From positions 1,293,501 to 1,357,500 of the forward strand of contig JACJWZ010000001.1 of NCBI GenBank assembly GCA_020636895.1: a DNA stretch of 64,000 bases, given 5' to 3'. This DNA is from Thermoleophilales bacterium (GTDB lineage: Bacteria; Actinomycetota; Thermoleophilia; Solirubrobacterales; 70-9). Below, in pieces: positions 25,231-34,334 of the stretch. Below the pieces are notes generated by a model. It was not told where the DNA came from and ran no database searches. It worked only from the letters and a program-made list of their open reading frames with translations. The first letter of the stretch is position 1, and the number at the start of each line of letters is the position of its first letter. Both the position numbers and the translations under genes were made by a program.

Positions 25231-26481
25231 TCAGACCGCTGCGGGCTCCCCGATGCCGGCGGCCGCGCGGAGCTCCTCCACGCGGTCGGTGCGCTCCCAG
25301 GTGAAGCCCTCTCCACCGTCCTCCCGGCCGAAGTGGCCGTAGGCGGCGGTGCGCTGGTAGATCGGGCGGTGCAGGTCGAGGTAGCGACGGAAGGCGCCGG
25401 GGCGCAGATCGAAGACCTCGCGGACCGCCTCGGTCAGCTTCGCATCGGAGACCTTGCCGGTGCCGAACGTCTCGACCATGATCGAAACCGGGTGGGAGAC
25501 GCCGATCGCGTAGGCGACCTGGACCTCGCAGCGGTCGGCGAGGCCGGCCGCGACCACGTTCTTGGCGACGTAGCGGGCGGCGTAGGCGGCTGAGCGGTCG
25601 ACCTTCGACGGATCCTTGCCGCTGAACGCGCCGCCGCCGTGACGGGCGGCGCCGCCGTAGGTGTCGACGATGATCTTGCGACCGGTGAGGCCGGCGTCGC
25701 CGACGGGTCCGCCGATGACGAACTTCCCGGTCGGGTTGACCAAGAGCGAAGCGCGGAGCGACTCGGCGTCGTACATGTCCGCGTACTCGGCGTCGAGGAC
25801 GGGCGTGATCACGTGCTCCCAGAGGTCGTTCTCGATCTGCGCGTGCTCGATCCCCTCCGCGTGCTGCGTCGAGATCAGGACACGGACGATCTCGACCGGG
25901 ACAGCGTCGCGATAGCGGATCGTCACCTGCGTCTTGCCGTCGGGGCGGAGGTAGTCGACCGTGCCGTCCTTGCGCACCTCGGCGAGCCGCTTGGCGAGCG
26001 TGTGGGCGATCTGGATCGGCATCGGCATCAGCGCCTTGGTCTCGTTCGTCGCGTAGCCGAACATCATCCCCTGGTCGCCCGCACCGGCCTTCTCGATCTC
26101 CTCCTCCTCGGAGCCCTCGCGTACCTCGAGCGCCTCGTCGACGCCCTGGGCGATGTCGGCCGACTGCTCGTCGATGGCGCTGAGCACCGCGCAGCTACGG
26201 CAATCGAAGCCGAACTCGCCGTGGTTGTAGCCGATCTTGTCGATCGTCTTCCGGACGATCTTCTGGATGTCGACGTAGGCCTTGGTGGAGATCTCGCCGC
26301 TGACGACGACGAGGCCGGTGTTGACGAGCGTCTCGCAGGCGACCCGGCCGTCGGGGTCCTCCTCGAGGACCGCGTCGAGGACGCCGTCGGAGATCTGGTC
26401 GCACATCTTGTCCGGGTGACCCTCGGTCACGGACTCGGACGTGAACAGATGCTCGTTGTCGGCCAGCTCGATCTCGGTCAT
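25231..26481 (-). CDS. metK: S-adenosylmethionine synthetase
   Basis: Makes SAM from methionine and ATP. 416 residues with all family landmarks: FTSESVTEGHPDKMCDQISD, the ATP-binding GAGDQGMMFGYATNET, and the P-loop-like GGGAFSGKDPSKVDRS. ATG with GAGGG about 10 bases upstream. No SAM riboswitch can fit in the 70-base gap to the next gene upstream. Several SAM-using methyltransferases (RsmB, RsmD, 4460-4945) are in the window. Confidence 0.97.
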   Translation of the reverse strand: MTEIELADNEHLFTSESVTEGHPDKMCDQISDGVLDAVLEEDPDGRVACETLVNTGLVVVSGEISTKAYVDIQKIVRKTIDKIGYNHGEFGFDCRSCAVLSAIDEQSADIAQGVDEALEVREGSEEEEIEKAGAGDQGMMFGYATNETKALMPMPIQIAHTLAKRLAEVRKDGTVDYLRPDGKTQVTIRYRDAVPVEIVRVLISTQHAEGIEHAQIENDLWEHVITPVLDAEYADMYDAESLRASLLVNPTGKFVIGGPVGDAGLTGRKIIVDTYGGAARHGGGAFSGKDPSKVDRSAAYAARYVAKNVVAAGLADRCEVQVAYAIGVSHPVSIMVETFGTGKVSDAKLTEAVREVFDLRPGAFRRYLDLHRPIYQRTAAYGHFGREDGGEGFTWERTDRVEELRAAAGIGEPAAV

Positions 26482-26551
26482 CTCAGGATTTCCCTCATTT
26501 CAAAGTTCTGCGGTCTCAGCGGAGTTCGGTAGGAAGTCCGGGCGGGGAATG

Positions 26552-28687
26552 CTATTCGCCTCCGACCTCGTCGGCCGACGGGTCGGGCTCTGGAGCATCC
26601 CCGACGGAGAGGTTGAGGTCGGTGCGCACCCCGTCGCCGGAGTCGTCCACGGCGATCGCGAGGGCTCGCAGCGAGCGCAGATCAGGTGCGAGCCGCGCGT
26701 AGGCGGGGTCGGCGCCGAGGCCGACCTGCTCGCCGAGCGCGAGCAGGTCGCGCAGGTCGAGGTAGGCGATCGCCGATACCGCCGACGGCATCCCGGCGGT
26801 GACCTCCTGGTAGTCGTCGGAGTCGGCCAGCCCGTCCCCCCCGGCACGGGCCTGCGCGATGCCGATCGGCTTCGTCGCGGCGACGAGGCGGTCGTCGTAG
26901 GTCGCGTAGGTGAGCTCCAGGTTCGGGCTCACCGTCAGGGTCTGAGCCTCGGTTCCCGCGATCTGCAGCGGCTCGAAGACCGAGACCTGGCCGGCAGCCT
27001 CGCCGCCCCTCGGGGCGAGCGCCTCGACGAGCGGGTCCTGCAGCCCCGCCAGATCCTCGGCAGCCGCCTTGCTGTCGACGCCGTCGGCGATCAGGCTCAC
27101 GTAGGGGGTGCCGGCGGGGGCCAGCACCCCGGGCGTCTGCGCGACCTGATCTCCGGCGACCGGCTCGATCGAGAGCGCCGCCTCGTCGCCGAGAAGCGGC
27201 AGCACGTCCTCGGAGATGCCGACGCCGCCCGCGTTGCGGAGATCGCGGTCGGCGCGGCCGAACGCCTTCGCGAGCGCGGGAGCGCTGGAGCGAGCGCGAT
27301 CGAGCAGCGACTCGACGCTGCTGCCGGGATCGCCGAGCCCGAGGTAGGCGAGGGCGTCGGGCCCGACGTCGGAGTCGAGGGCGGGGGTGAACTCCGGGAG
27401 CGCCGAGAAGAAGGCCGGGTGGTCCTCGGCGAGATCGGGGTCGAGATCGCTGCGCACGGTGATCTTGGCGACTTCGTCGTCGAAGCTCAGCGCCGCGGTG
27501 ACGGATGTCGCCGAGCCGGAGCTGACGAAGGTGTCGAGCGAGGACGCGCCCGGCGTGCGCAGGAGCGCCCGGGCCCCATCGCCGGAGAGGTATGCGTACG
27601 CGAAGCGATCCTCGGGGAGATCGTCGATCCCGGCGGCGACACCGGCGGTCTCGAGGCTGCCGGCGTCGTCGCCCTCGATCATCTCGGTGACGGCGGCCTC
27701 GTCGCCGATGAGCAGGAAGCCATCGAGGAGCGCTGCGGCCTGGCCGCGAGGACTCACCGAGACGTCCACCCCGCCGACCTCCCGCTCGCTCGCGCGCGGA
27801 CCGAGCACGCCCGCTGCGAAGTCGCTCGCCCCGCCCGAGTCGTCGGCTTCGATCATCGTCACCCGATCGAGCCCGACCCCGGCGGGAAGCACCGCGAACG
27901 CCGCCTGGTCGCCGGCCCAGGGCCGGATCTCAGTCGCGAAGTCGGACGATTTGCCGCCGACGTCGGTGAGCGAGCGCAGCAGCATCCCGCCGAGCATCGG
28001 CAGGCGACCGCTGAAGGACGAGAAGGCCGCGAACTGCTCGCTGTCGGGGTCGATGTCGACGTGGGCGTAGGCGACCGCGTCCTCGGGGACGAGCGCGATC
28101 GCGTCGTCATCGGCCGGGCAGCTGTCGCCGCCGGGCGCGCCGCACGGGGCCGCCGGGATCAGAACCAAGACGACGATGACGAGCACCGCGACGACGATCG
28201 CAGCGGCGGCGATCCGCTGCCGGGCGATGACGGGAAGCTCATGCCAGCGGTGAGACGCCGCCGAGCCCGCGGCGGCGACGCCGAGGCGCGCCCGGTGGGC
28301 GAGCGCGGCGATGCGCTCGCCGAAGCTGTCGGGGCCACGACCGCCGGAGCTCGGGCCGCCGCCTCCACCACCGATCGAGGTCGTGCGCAGGCCGACCGCG
28401 CCGGAACCGCGACCCCGGCCCAGTCCGTGCCCATGTCCGTGCCCCTGCAGGCTCGGCCCGGCGGGGGCACCCTCACGGAGCGCCCGCAGGCGCGCCCGCG
28501 CCGCCTCGCGGCGGCCACCGTCGTTGAGGTCACCCAGCGAGAGCTGCTCGCCCCCGAGCGGGTTCTCGGGATCCGGAGGAGGCGGATCGCCATCGAGGGC
28601 CTGCGGACGCGGGGTCGCGGCGCCCGCCGCCGCCCCACGGCCACGCAGACGCTCGAGCGCGCGCTCGATCAGGCTCTCCCGCTCCAC
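26552..28687 (-). CDS. DUF3352-type membrane-anchored extracytoplasmic protein
   Basis: A 711-residue protein. The N-terminal 150 residues are cytoplasmic and low in complexity, with a Gly/His stretch GHGHGHGLGRGRG and a poly-Gly run. One membrane helix (about 155-180, AAAAIVVAVLVIVVLVLIP) follows, then two cysteines (PCGAPGGDSC) and a long acidic exterior domain with repeated phrases of the YLGLGDPG and FLLIGDEAAV kind, characteristic of DUF3352. Function unknown. GTG start; 39 bases after der. Confidence 0.75.
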   Translation of the reverse strand: MERESLIERALERLRGRGAAAGAATPRPQALDGDPPPPDPENPLGGEQLSLGDLNDGGRREAARARLRALREGAPAGPSLQGHGHGHGLGRGRGSGAVGLRTTSIGGGGGGPSSGGRGPDSFGERIAALAHRARLGVAAAGSAASHRWHELPVIARQRIAAAAIVVAVLVIVVLVLIPAAPCGAPGGDSCPADDDAIALVPEDAVAYAHVDIDPDSEQFAAFSSFSGRLPMLGGMLLRSLTDVGGKSSDFATEIRPWAGDQAAFAVLPAGVGLDRVTMIEADDSGGASDFAAGVLGPRASEREVGGVDVSVSPRGQAAALLDGFLLIGDEAAVTEMIEGDDAGSLETAGVAAGIDDLPEDRFAYAYLSGDGARALLRTPGASSLDTFVSSGSATSVTAALSFDDEVAKITVRSDLDPDLAEDHPAFFSALPEFTPALDSDVGPDALAYLGLGDPGSSVESLLDRARSSAPALAKAFGRADRDLRNAGGVGISEDVLPLLGDEAALSIEPVAGDQVAQTPGVLAPAGTPYVSLIADGVDSKAAAEDLAGLQDPLVEALAPRGGEAAGQVSVFEPLQIAGTEAQTLTVSPNLELTYATYDDRLVAATKPIGIAQARAGGDGLADSDDYQEVTAGMPSAVSAIAYLDLRDLLALGEQVGLGADPAYARLAPDLRSLRALAIAVDDSGDGVRTDLNLSVGDAPEPDPSADEVGGE

Positions 28688-28726
28688 CCCGACCTTTATA
28701 GCCGGATCGGCAGCGGCTCGGGGCCG

Positions 28727-30034
28727 CTACTGGCCCCGGGGGCGCCGCGTGCGGGGCACGAAGTCGATAACGAGAGGGATCCCGTCGAGCTGCAGCGCAT
28801 CCCTCAGGTGGTTCTCGAGGTAGAAGGACCAGTCGCGGGAGATGAGCTGGCGGTCGTTGACCTGGATCGCGATCCGCGGCGGCGCATCCCCGACCTGGGC
28901 GGCGTAGTAGAGCCGCAGCCGGCGGCCTCGCTTCGAGGGGGGCGGCACCTTCGCGACGGCGTCCTCGACGATCCGGTTGAGCTCGGAGGTCCGCACCCTG
29001 GACCCGCGCCGGTCGTACAACTCGAGCGCCTTGGGGAGCACCTTCTGCAGGTTCCGCCCGCGCAGGGCGGAGAGCGTGATCACGGGCGGGCGCAGGCGCA
29101 GGCGGCTCTCGATGCGCGCCCTCGCGTCATCGAGATCGAGCTCGACGATGTCCCACTTGTTGAGGGCGACCAGCGTCGCGCATCCCGACGACATCGCCAG
29201 CTCGCCGATCCTCAGGTCCTCGGAGGTGACGCCCTCGGAGGCGTCGCAGACCAGGATCGCCACGTCGGCGCGCTCGGCCGCGCGCTCGGCGCGGAGCTGC
29301 GCGTAGTAGTCGACCGAGCCCGCGACCTTCGAGCGCCGCCGGATCCCGGCGGTGTCGACCAGCAGCGCCTCGCGCCCCCCGATCTCGACGCGCGTGTCGA
29401 TCGAGTCGCGCGTCGTACCCGCCATGTCGCTGACGATCGTGCGCTCGGACCCGAGCAGCGCGTTCAGAAGCGAGGACTTGCCGACGTTTGGGCGGCCGAG
29501 GATCGCGATCCGGGGCAGGTCCCCGGCCGCGCTATCGGAGGCGGGCTCGATGTCGAGCGAGGTGATCCGGTCGAGCAGGTCGCCGGTGCCGAGGCCGTGG
29601 GTCGCGGATACGGCCATCGGATCTCCGAGCCCAAGGCGGTGCAAGTCCGCGAGAAGATGGACGTCACCGGGATCGTCGACCTTGTTCGCGACGACGATCA
29701 CCGGCTGCGGCGCGGCGCGAAGCAGCGCCGCGACCTCGGCGTCCCCGGGCCCGAGGCCGGCGCGCGCGTCGACGACGTGGAGGATCGCGTCGGCGTCGGC
29801 GATCGCCTCGCGGGCCTGCTGCTGGACCGCCCGCGAGAGCGAATCCTCGGCCGCCATGTCGACGCCACCGGTGTCGATCAGGGTGATCGGGGACCCGTTC
29901 CACTCGGTCTCGATCTCCTTGCGATCGCGCGTCACGCCGGGCTCGGAGTGCGTGACGGCCTCGCGCCCGCCCGCCAGGCGGTTGACGAGGGTGCTCTTGC
30001 CGGCGTTCGGGTAGCCGACGACCGCGACCTTCAC
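28727..30034 (-). CDS. der: Ribosome assembly GTPase Der (EngA)
   Basis: Der has two GTPase domains and helps build the 50S subunit. 435 residues: first G1 GYPNAGKSTLVNRLAG and DTGGVDMAAEDS, second G1 GRPNVGKSSLLNALLG with DTAGIRRRSKVAG and NKWD, then the C-terminal KH-like domain RGRRLRLYYAAQVGDAPP. GTG start overlapping the cmk stop by four bases. The cmk-der pair is typical of actinobacteria. Confidence 0.96.
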   Translation of the reverse strand: MKVAVVGYPNAGKSTLVNRLAGGREAVTHSEPGVTRDRKEIETEWNGSPITLIDTGGVDMAAEDSLSRAVQQQAREAIADADAILHVVDARAGLGPGDAEVAALLRAAPQPVIVVANKVDDPGDVHLLADLHRLGLGDPMAVSATHGLGTGDLLDRITSLDIEPASDSAAGDLPRIAILGRPNVGKSSLLNALLGSERTIVSDMAGTTRDSIDTRVEIGGREALLVDTAGIRRRSKVAGSVDYYAQLRAERAAERADVAILVCDASEGVTSEDLRIGELAMSSGCATLVALNKWDIVELDLDDARARIESRLRLRPPVITLSALRGRNLQKVLPKALELYDRRGSRVRTSELNRIVEDAVAKVPPPSKRGRRLRLYYAAQVGDAPPRIAIQVNDRQLISRDWSFYLENHLRDALQLDGIPLVIDFVPRTRRPRGQ

Positions 30035-30669
30035 GACAGCCCCCTCGCACTCGCGATCTCCGCGATCGCTTCGACGACCTCATCGATCCCGAGGCCGGTG
30101 GTGTCGACCTCGACGGAATCGGCGGCGGGAGCGAGTGCGCCGTGCTCGCGCTCGATGTCGCGCGCGTCGCGCTCACGCTGGGCGGCGAGGACGGCCTCGG
30201 CCTCCTCCCCGCTCTCTGCGGCGCGGCGGCGCGCCCGCTCCTCCGGCGATGCGGTGAGAAAGACCTTGAGCGGCGCCTCGGGGTAGACGACGGTCCCGAT
30301 GTCGCGGCCCTCGGCCACCCAGGCGCCGTCGGAGAGAAGCTCGCGCTGGCGTTGGACCATCGCCTCGCGGACGCCGCGATGGACGGAGACGCGGGAGGCC
30401 GCGGCGGTCACCTCGGGGGTGCGGATGGCCGCGCTGACGTCCTCGGCGCCGATCGTGATCGTCCGCCCCGCCATGCCGATGTCGAGACCCTCGGCGAGCG
30501 GCACGACGGCGGCGGGGTCGTCGGGGTCGGCACCGGCGCGGACCGTCAGCAATGCGACGCTCCTGTACATCGCTCCGGAATCCAGGTAGGTGGCGCCGAG
30601 GCGCTCGGCGAGCGCCCGTGCGACTGTCGACTTGCCGGCCCCCGCGGGGCCGTCGATGGCGATCACCAT
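30031..30669 (-). CDS. cmk: Cytidylate kinase
   Basis: Phosphorylates CMP and dCMP. 212 residues with P-loop IDGPAGAGKSTVA, the NMP-binding LGATYLDSGAMYR, WVAEGRDIGTVVYP and the lid FLTASPEERARRRAAE. ATG 30669 starts exactly at the conserved MVIAIDGPAG; a longer reading frame to 30729 is not conserved. It lies 60 bases after aroA. Confidence 0.96.
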   Translation of the reverse strand: MVIAIDGPAGAGKSTVARALAERLGATYLDSGAMYRSVALLTVRAGADPDDPAAVVPLAEGLDIGMAGRTITIGAEDVSAAIRTPEVTAAASRVSVHRGVREAMVQRQRELLSDGAWVAEGRDIGTVVYPEAPLKVFLTASPEERARRRAAESGEEAEAVLAAQRERDARDIEREHGALAPAADSVEVDTTGLGIDEVVEAIAEIASARGLS

Positions 30670-30729
30670 GGCGGCGGGGAGACTAGAGGCGGCGGGTGGA
30701 AGGCACCCGGGCGCAGCATCGCTCCGCAC

Positions 30730-32064
30730 TCAGCCCACGAGGCTCCGGAGGTCGGTCTCGAATCCCGGGTAGCTCACACCGGCCGCGTCGAAGCCCTCGA
30801 TCACCACACCCTCCCGAGAGGCGAGACCCGCCACGGCTCCCAGCATCGCCAAGCGGTGGTCGCCGCGGGAGTCGATCGTGCCGCCCCGCAGGCCGCCCCT
30901 CCCGGTGACCACGAAGCCGTCCTCGAGCGCCTCCGCCTCGCCCCCCATCGCGCGCAGAGCATCGACCACACCGGCGATCCGGTCGGATTCCTTGTGGCGC
31001 AGCTCCTCGGCGCCGGTCACGACGGTCTCACCCTCCGCGAAGCAGCCGAGCAGGCCGACCAGAGGCAGCTCGTCGATCGTCAGGGCGACCTCCGCGGGGA
31101 CGACCCTGGCGCCGCGCAGGGAGCCGGAGCGGGCACGGACGCTGCCGACCGCCTCACCCGCCTCGTGGGAGTCCTCGCTGATCTCGATGTTGGCGCCCAT
31201 CCTGTTGAGGATCCCGAGCAGTCCGATGCGCGTCGGGTTGAGTCCGACCCCGCGGACTCGGACGTCGCTGCCGCCGGTGATCAGGCCGGCGACGATGTGG
31301 AAGGCAGCTGAGGAGGGATCGCCGGGCACGCTGAGGTCCGGCAACTCGAGCTCGTCGACCGGCTCGACGGCTATCACCCCCGGAGCCGGGTCGGTCGGGA
31401 CGCCGCTCTCACGGGCGACGCTGACGCGGGCGCCCGCCGCCCTCAGCATGCGCTCGGTGTGGTCGCGCGTCTCGGCCGGCTCCCGCACCGTGGTCGGCCC
31501 GTCGGTGGCGAGCAGGCCGGCGAGCAGCAGGCACGACTTCACCTGTGCGGAAGCGACGGTGAGCCGGTGCTCGGCGGCCTGCAGCTGCTGACCTCCGACG
31601 ATCAGCGGGGCGTGGTCCTCGTCGGTCGCGAGGATCTTCGCCCCCATTCGCGTGAGCGGCCGCGTGACCCGCCCCATGGGGCGGCGTCGGATCGACTCGT
31701 CTCCGTCGAGCGTGAAGCGCCTCCCCTCCTGACCGGCGAGCAGGCCGACGATGAGCCGGATCAGCGTCCCGGCATTGCCGACGTCGATGGGGCCGCTCGG
31801 CTCGGCGGCGCCGCGGAGGCCGAAGCCGGCGATCTCGACCTCGAGGCCGCCCTGCTCGGCCGCGAGGATGTCGACGCGGGCGCCCAGCGCCTCGACGGCG
31901 CCGAGCGTGCTGCGGGTGTCGGCGGAATCGAGGTAGCGGGAGATCCGCGTCGTGCGCGTACCGAAGCCGCCGAGAAGCGCTGCCCGGTGCGAGATCGACT
32001 TGTCGGGTGGAGCCCGCAGCTCACCGCGCAGCCCGGAGGCCGGCTCGAAGCGGGCGTCGCTCAC
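30730..32064 (-). CDS. aroA: EPSP synthase (3-phosphoshikimate 1-carboxyvinyltransferase)
   Basis: Sixth step of the shikimate pathway. 444 residues: PPDKSISHRAALLGGFG at the N-terminus, GNAGTLIRLIVGLLAG, DGDESIRRRPMGRVTRPL, VASAQVKSCLLLAGL, and ELRHKESDRIAG, all substrate-binding motifs. The central GNAGTxxR form differs from the GNAGTAMRP type of enterobacteria and resembles class II-like enzymes. GTG 32064 overlaps the tyrA stop (GTGA). Confidence 0.95.
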   Translation of the reverse strand: MSDARFEPASGLRGELRAPPDKSISHRAALLGGFGTRTTRISRYLDSADTRSTLGAVEALGARVDILAAEQGGLEVEIAGFGLRGAAEPSGPIDVGNAGTLIRLIVGLLAGQEGRRFTLDGDESIRRRPMGRVTRPLTRMGAKILATDEDHAPLIVGGQQLQAAEHRLTVASAQVKSCLLLAGLLATDGPTTVREPAETRDHTERMLRAAGARVSVARESGVPTDPAPGVIAVEPVDELELPDLSVPGDPSSAAFHIVAGLITGGSDVRVRGVGLNPTRIGLLGILNRMGANIEISEDSHEAGEAVGSVRARSGSLRGARVVPAEVALTIDELPLVGLLGCFAEGETVVTGAEELRHKESDRIAGVVDALRAMGGEAEALEDGFVVTGRGGLRGGTIDSRGDHRLAMLGAVAGLASREGVVIEGFDAAGVSYPGFETDLRSLVG

Positions 32065-33158
32065 GATTCCGAGGCGGGGACGGTCGTGACCTGATGGCCG
32101 AGCTCGGCGACGAGCTCGGCGGCTCGCGCGGCGGCATCCTCCCCGTCGATCCACAGCGAGACGGCACCGGTGCGGCGGTCGGCGGCGGGGAACAGGGACA
32201 TGTCGGCGATGTTGACACCGGCCTGCCCGAGGGAGAGCGCGATCTCGGCGATCGTGCCGGGCCGGTTCTCGACCACGACGAGCAGCTCGGTCAGCTCGCC
32301 GGTACCGGTGTGGTCGGCCAGAAGGCGCCTGCGCTGCTCGCCGATCGACGCCTGCCAGCGGGCCAGCTCATCGACGTCGCGCCCGCGGATCAACGCGGCG
32401 GCCTCCTGCAGCCGCTCGACCGTGGCGTCGATCTCCTCCGCGACGGCGTCGGCGTTCGTCCCGTAGATGTCGGCCCAGATGCCGGGGTTGGCACCGGCGA
32501 CCCGGACCGCGTCGCGGAAGCTGCGGCCGACCTCTGCGCGGCGGTCGGAGTCGTCTCCGAGCGAGCCCGCCGCGACGGCGACGAGGGCGTTCGCGAGCAC
32601 GTGGGGAAGGTGGCTCACGGTGGCCATGTCGCGGTCGTGGACCGACGCCTCGACCGCCTGCGGGCGGGCGCCGAAATCGGCGATCAGCCGCCGCAGCCGC
32701 TCGAACAGCACCCCCTCCGAGCGCGGGGACGGTGTCAGGTACCAGCGTGCGCCGTCGAAGAGATCCTCGCGGGAGCCCTCAACGCCGGCCGTCTCGGCAC
32801 CCGCGAGCGGATGGCCGCCGATGAAGCGCTCCTCCCCGTCGAGTCCCTCCACCGCCTCGAGCAGAGCCCGCTTGGTCGAGCCGACGTCGGTGACGACCAC
32901 GCCCTCGCCGCTCGCCTCGATCGCGTCGGCGACGAGCGCGGGCAATGCCGTTACGGGAGCCGCGCAGAAGATCACCTCGGCGTCGGCGACGGCGTCGGCG
33001 AGCGACTCGGCGGCGCGATCCAGCGCACCGACCTCGAGCGCCCGCTCGAGGTTCGCCGGCTGTGGGTCGTAGCCCGCGACCTCGGCACCGAGGCGGCGCT
33101 TGGCTGCGAGGCCGATCGAGCCGCCGATCAGCCCGACTCCGAGGACGGCGATGCGCAT
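32061..33158 (-). CDS. tyrA: Prephenate/arogenate dehydrogenase with ACT domain
   Basis: Oxidative decarboxylation leading to tyrosine. 365 residues: NAD-binding GVGLIGGSIGLAAK, TDVGSTKRALLEAV, the catalytic-region HPLAGAETAGVEGSR, and SHLPHVLANAL with its His. A C-terminal ACT domain (about 292-355, ELLVVVENRPGTIAEIALSL) probably gives feedback control by tyrosine. Prephenate versus arogenate preference is not readable. Follows aroF and overlaps aroA. Confidence 0.93.
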   Translation of the reverse strand: MRIAVLGVGLIGGSIGLAAKRRLGAEVAGYDPQPANLERALEVGALDRAAESLADAVADAEVIFCAAPVTALPALVADAIEASGEGVVVTDVGSTKRALLEAVEGLDGEERFIGGHPLAGAETAGVEGSREDLFDGARWYLTPSPRSEGVLFERLRRLIADFGARPQAVEASVHDRDMATVSHLPHVLANALVAVAAGSLGDDSDRRAEVGRSFRDAVRVAGANPGIWADIYGTNADAVAEEIDATVERLQEAAALIRGRDVDELARWQASIGEQRRRLLADHTGTGELTELLVVVENRPGTIAEIALSLGQAGVNIADMSLFPAADRRTGAVSLWIDGEDAAARAAELVAELGHQVTTVPASES

Positions 33159-33205
33159 GGGCCCAGCCTATTCGGGCCAAACGGGCAAGGAGGGCGCCGC
33201 CGCGG

Positions 33206-34012
33206 TCAGACCGCGACGGGCACCCCCTTGCCGGCGATCTCGGCGACGGTGCGGACCCGGTCGGCGTATGCAGCGAAGGCATCGGCACGGAGCGACTGCG
33301 GCCCGTCGCAGAGGGCTTGGTCGGGGTCGTCATGGACCTCGACGATCAGCCCGTCGGCTCCCGCCGCGGCTGCCGCCATCGACATCGACTCGACCCAGTC
33401 ACGCCGCCCGGGGGCATGGCTCGGATCGACGATCACCGGGAGATCGGTCATCTCCTTCAAGGCCGGGATGGCCAGCAGGTCGAGCGTGAACCGGTACGCG
33501 CTCTCGTGGGTGCGGATGCCGCGCTCGCAGAGCATCACCCGCTCGTTGCCCTCTTTGCGGATGTACTCCGTCGCCGACAGCAGCTCCTCGAGCGTCGCCG
33601 AGAGGCCGCGCTTGAGCAGCACGGCGCAGCCGGTGCGCCCGACCTCGGTCAGCAGCGCGTAGTTCTGCATGTTGCGGGCGCCGATCTGGATCACGTCGGC
33701 GACCTCGACGACGTCCTCGACGTGGCGCACGTCGAGGAGCTCGGTGACGACCGGCAGGCCCGTCTCCGCCTTCGCCTCCGCGAGCAGCTCCAGCCCCTCG
33801 CGGCCGAGACCCTGGAACGAGTAGGGCGAGGTCCGCGGCTTGTACGCGCCCCCGCGGAGCATGTCGGCACCGCCCGCGGCGACGGCGTCGGCGACCGCGT
33901 GCATCTGCTCGCGGCTCTCCACTGTGCATGGGCCGGCGATCAGCGTGAAGCCGTCGCCGCCGATTCGCCTGCCGCTGACGTCGATCGGGTTGTGTTCGGT
34001 TGAGGTGGTCAT
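33206..34012 (-). CDS. aroF: DAHP synthase (3-deoxy-7-phosphoheptulonate synthase), type I-beta
   Basis: The entry enzyme of aromatic biosynthesis. 268 residues of the KDO8P-like barrel: LIAGPCTVESREQM, LRGGAYKPRTSPYSFQGLG, IQIGARNMQNYALL, metal-binding CERGIRTHE and PVIVDPSHAPGRRDWV, EVHDDP. No extra regulatory domain, so feedback may act mainly through expression. ATG 34012 is preceded by AAAGG (34024-34028), which can pair with CCTTT (34041-34045). A promoter and aromatic leader peptide lie upstream. Confidence 0.95.
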   Translation of the reverse strand: MTTSTEHNPIDVSGRRIGGDGFTLIAGPCTVESREQMHAVADAVAAGGADMLRGGAYKPRTSPYSFQGLGREGLELLAEAKAETGLPVVTELLDVRHVEDVVEVADVIQIGARNMQNYALLTEVGRTGCAVLLKRGLSATLEELLSATEYIRKEGNERVMLCERGIRTHESAYRFTLDLLAIPALKEMTDLPVIVDPSHAPGRRDWVESMSMAAAAAGADGLIVEVHDDPDQALCDGPQSLRADAFAAYADRVRTVAEIAGKGVPVAV

Positions 34013-34023
34013 CTGGTGGTGGG

Positions 34024-34161
34024 CCTTTCTGATCTTCCGCAAAGGGGTGTCTGGGGTGTCTGCGAGTCCTGGGTGACCCCGCACAGGGGTCCGGTGACGG
34101 CGTCCGGGGAGAGCTCGAGAGCTCGGGATTCGGGTAGGCCGAGTGGCCTGGGCCGGACGCC
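34024..34161 (-). promoter_or_regulatory. Putative attenuator structures between the leader peptide and aroF
   Basis: On the minus strand, GGCGTCCGG beginning at the leader stop codon (34153-34161) can pair with CCGGACGCC (34099-34107), nine bases. A second hairpin GACCCC-TGTGC-GGGGTC occupies 34075-34091, and a further CCGGAC lets the first arm pair alternatively. Finally CCTTT (34041-34045) can cover the aroF ribosome-binding AAAGG (34024-34028). No U-run terminator is seen, so control could be at translation or via Rho. Layout is seen; the mechanism is inferred. Confidence 0.55.
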
Positions 34162-34262
34162 TAGCTAAATCGCGGATACCAGAGCCAGCTCGAATCGTGC
34201 GCGCGCGCCGCGGCGACCGGGGTCCCGGCGACGGAGGTGATGCTGCGCTCGGAGCGGCTCAT
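34161..34262 (-). CDS. Aromatic amino acid leader peptide of aroF
   Basis: A 33-codon reading frame, too small for routine gene calling, ends SSWLWYPRFS then TAG: two Trp, one Tyr and one Phe codon within the last eight residues. Such clustering of the pathway end products just before an aromatic biosynthetic gene is the hallmark of an attenuation leader peptide. Its ATG is 10 bases after a predicted -10 box, so translation is near-leaderless. Stalling at these codons would control the structures at 34024-34161. Confidence 0.75.
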   Translation of the reverse strand: MSRSERSITSVAGTPVAAARAHDSSWLWYPRFS

Positions 34263-34272
34263 CGGTCCGGTC

Positions 34273-34302
34273 TTTCTAGCAGGCGCGCCGGGCGGGCGTC
34301 AA
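34273..34302 (-). promoter_or_regulatory. Predicted sigma-A promoter of the aroF leader transcript
   Basis: TTGACG (34297-34302) and TAGAAA (34273-34278) on the minus strand, spaced 18 bases. It lies between the hisC stop and the leader peptide ATG (34262). The good match and the position immediately before a leader peptide make this one of the better promoter calls in the window. Confidence 0.65.
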
Positions 34303-34319
34303 CCGCAGCGCCCCGGGGA

Positions 34320-34332
34320 ACGACCCGCGGTC
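34320..34332 (-). terminator. Small hairpin just upstream of the aroF promoter, at the end of hisC
   Basis: CGACC-CGC-GGTCG forms a 5-base stem with a 3-base loop 3 to 15 bases after the hisC stop codon reading frame end, followed on the minus strand by the palindrome CCCCGGGG. It could contribute to ending the hisC transcript. No T-run, so a weak call. Confidence 0.25.
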
Positions 34333-34334
34333 GC

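Noticed and set aside
26441..30286. Very long plus-strand open frame
   Set aside because: It is the complement of the DUF3352 and der genes; no family motif is present, and long antisense frames are expected at this GC content.
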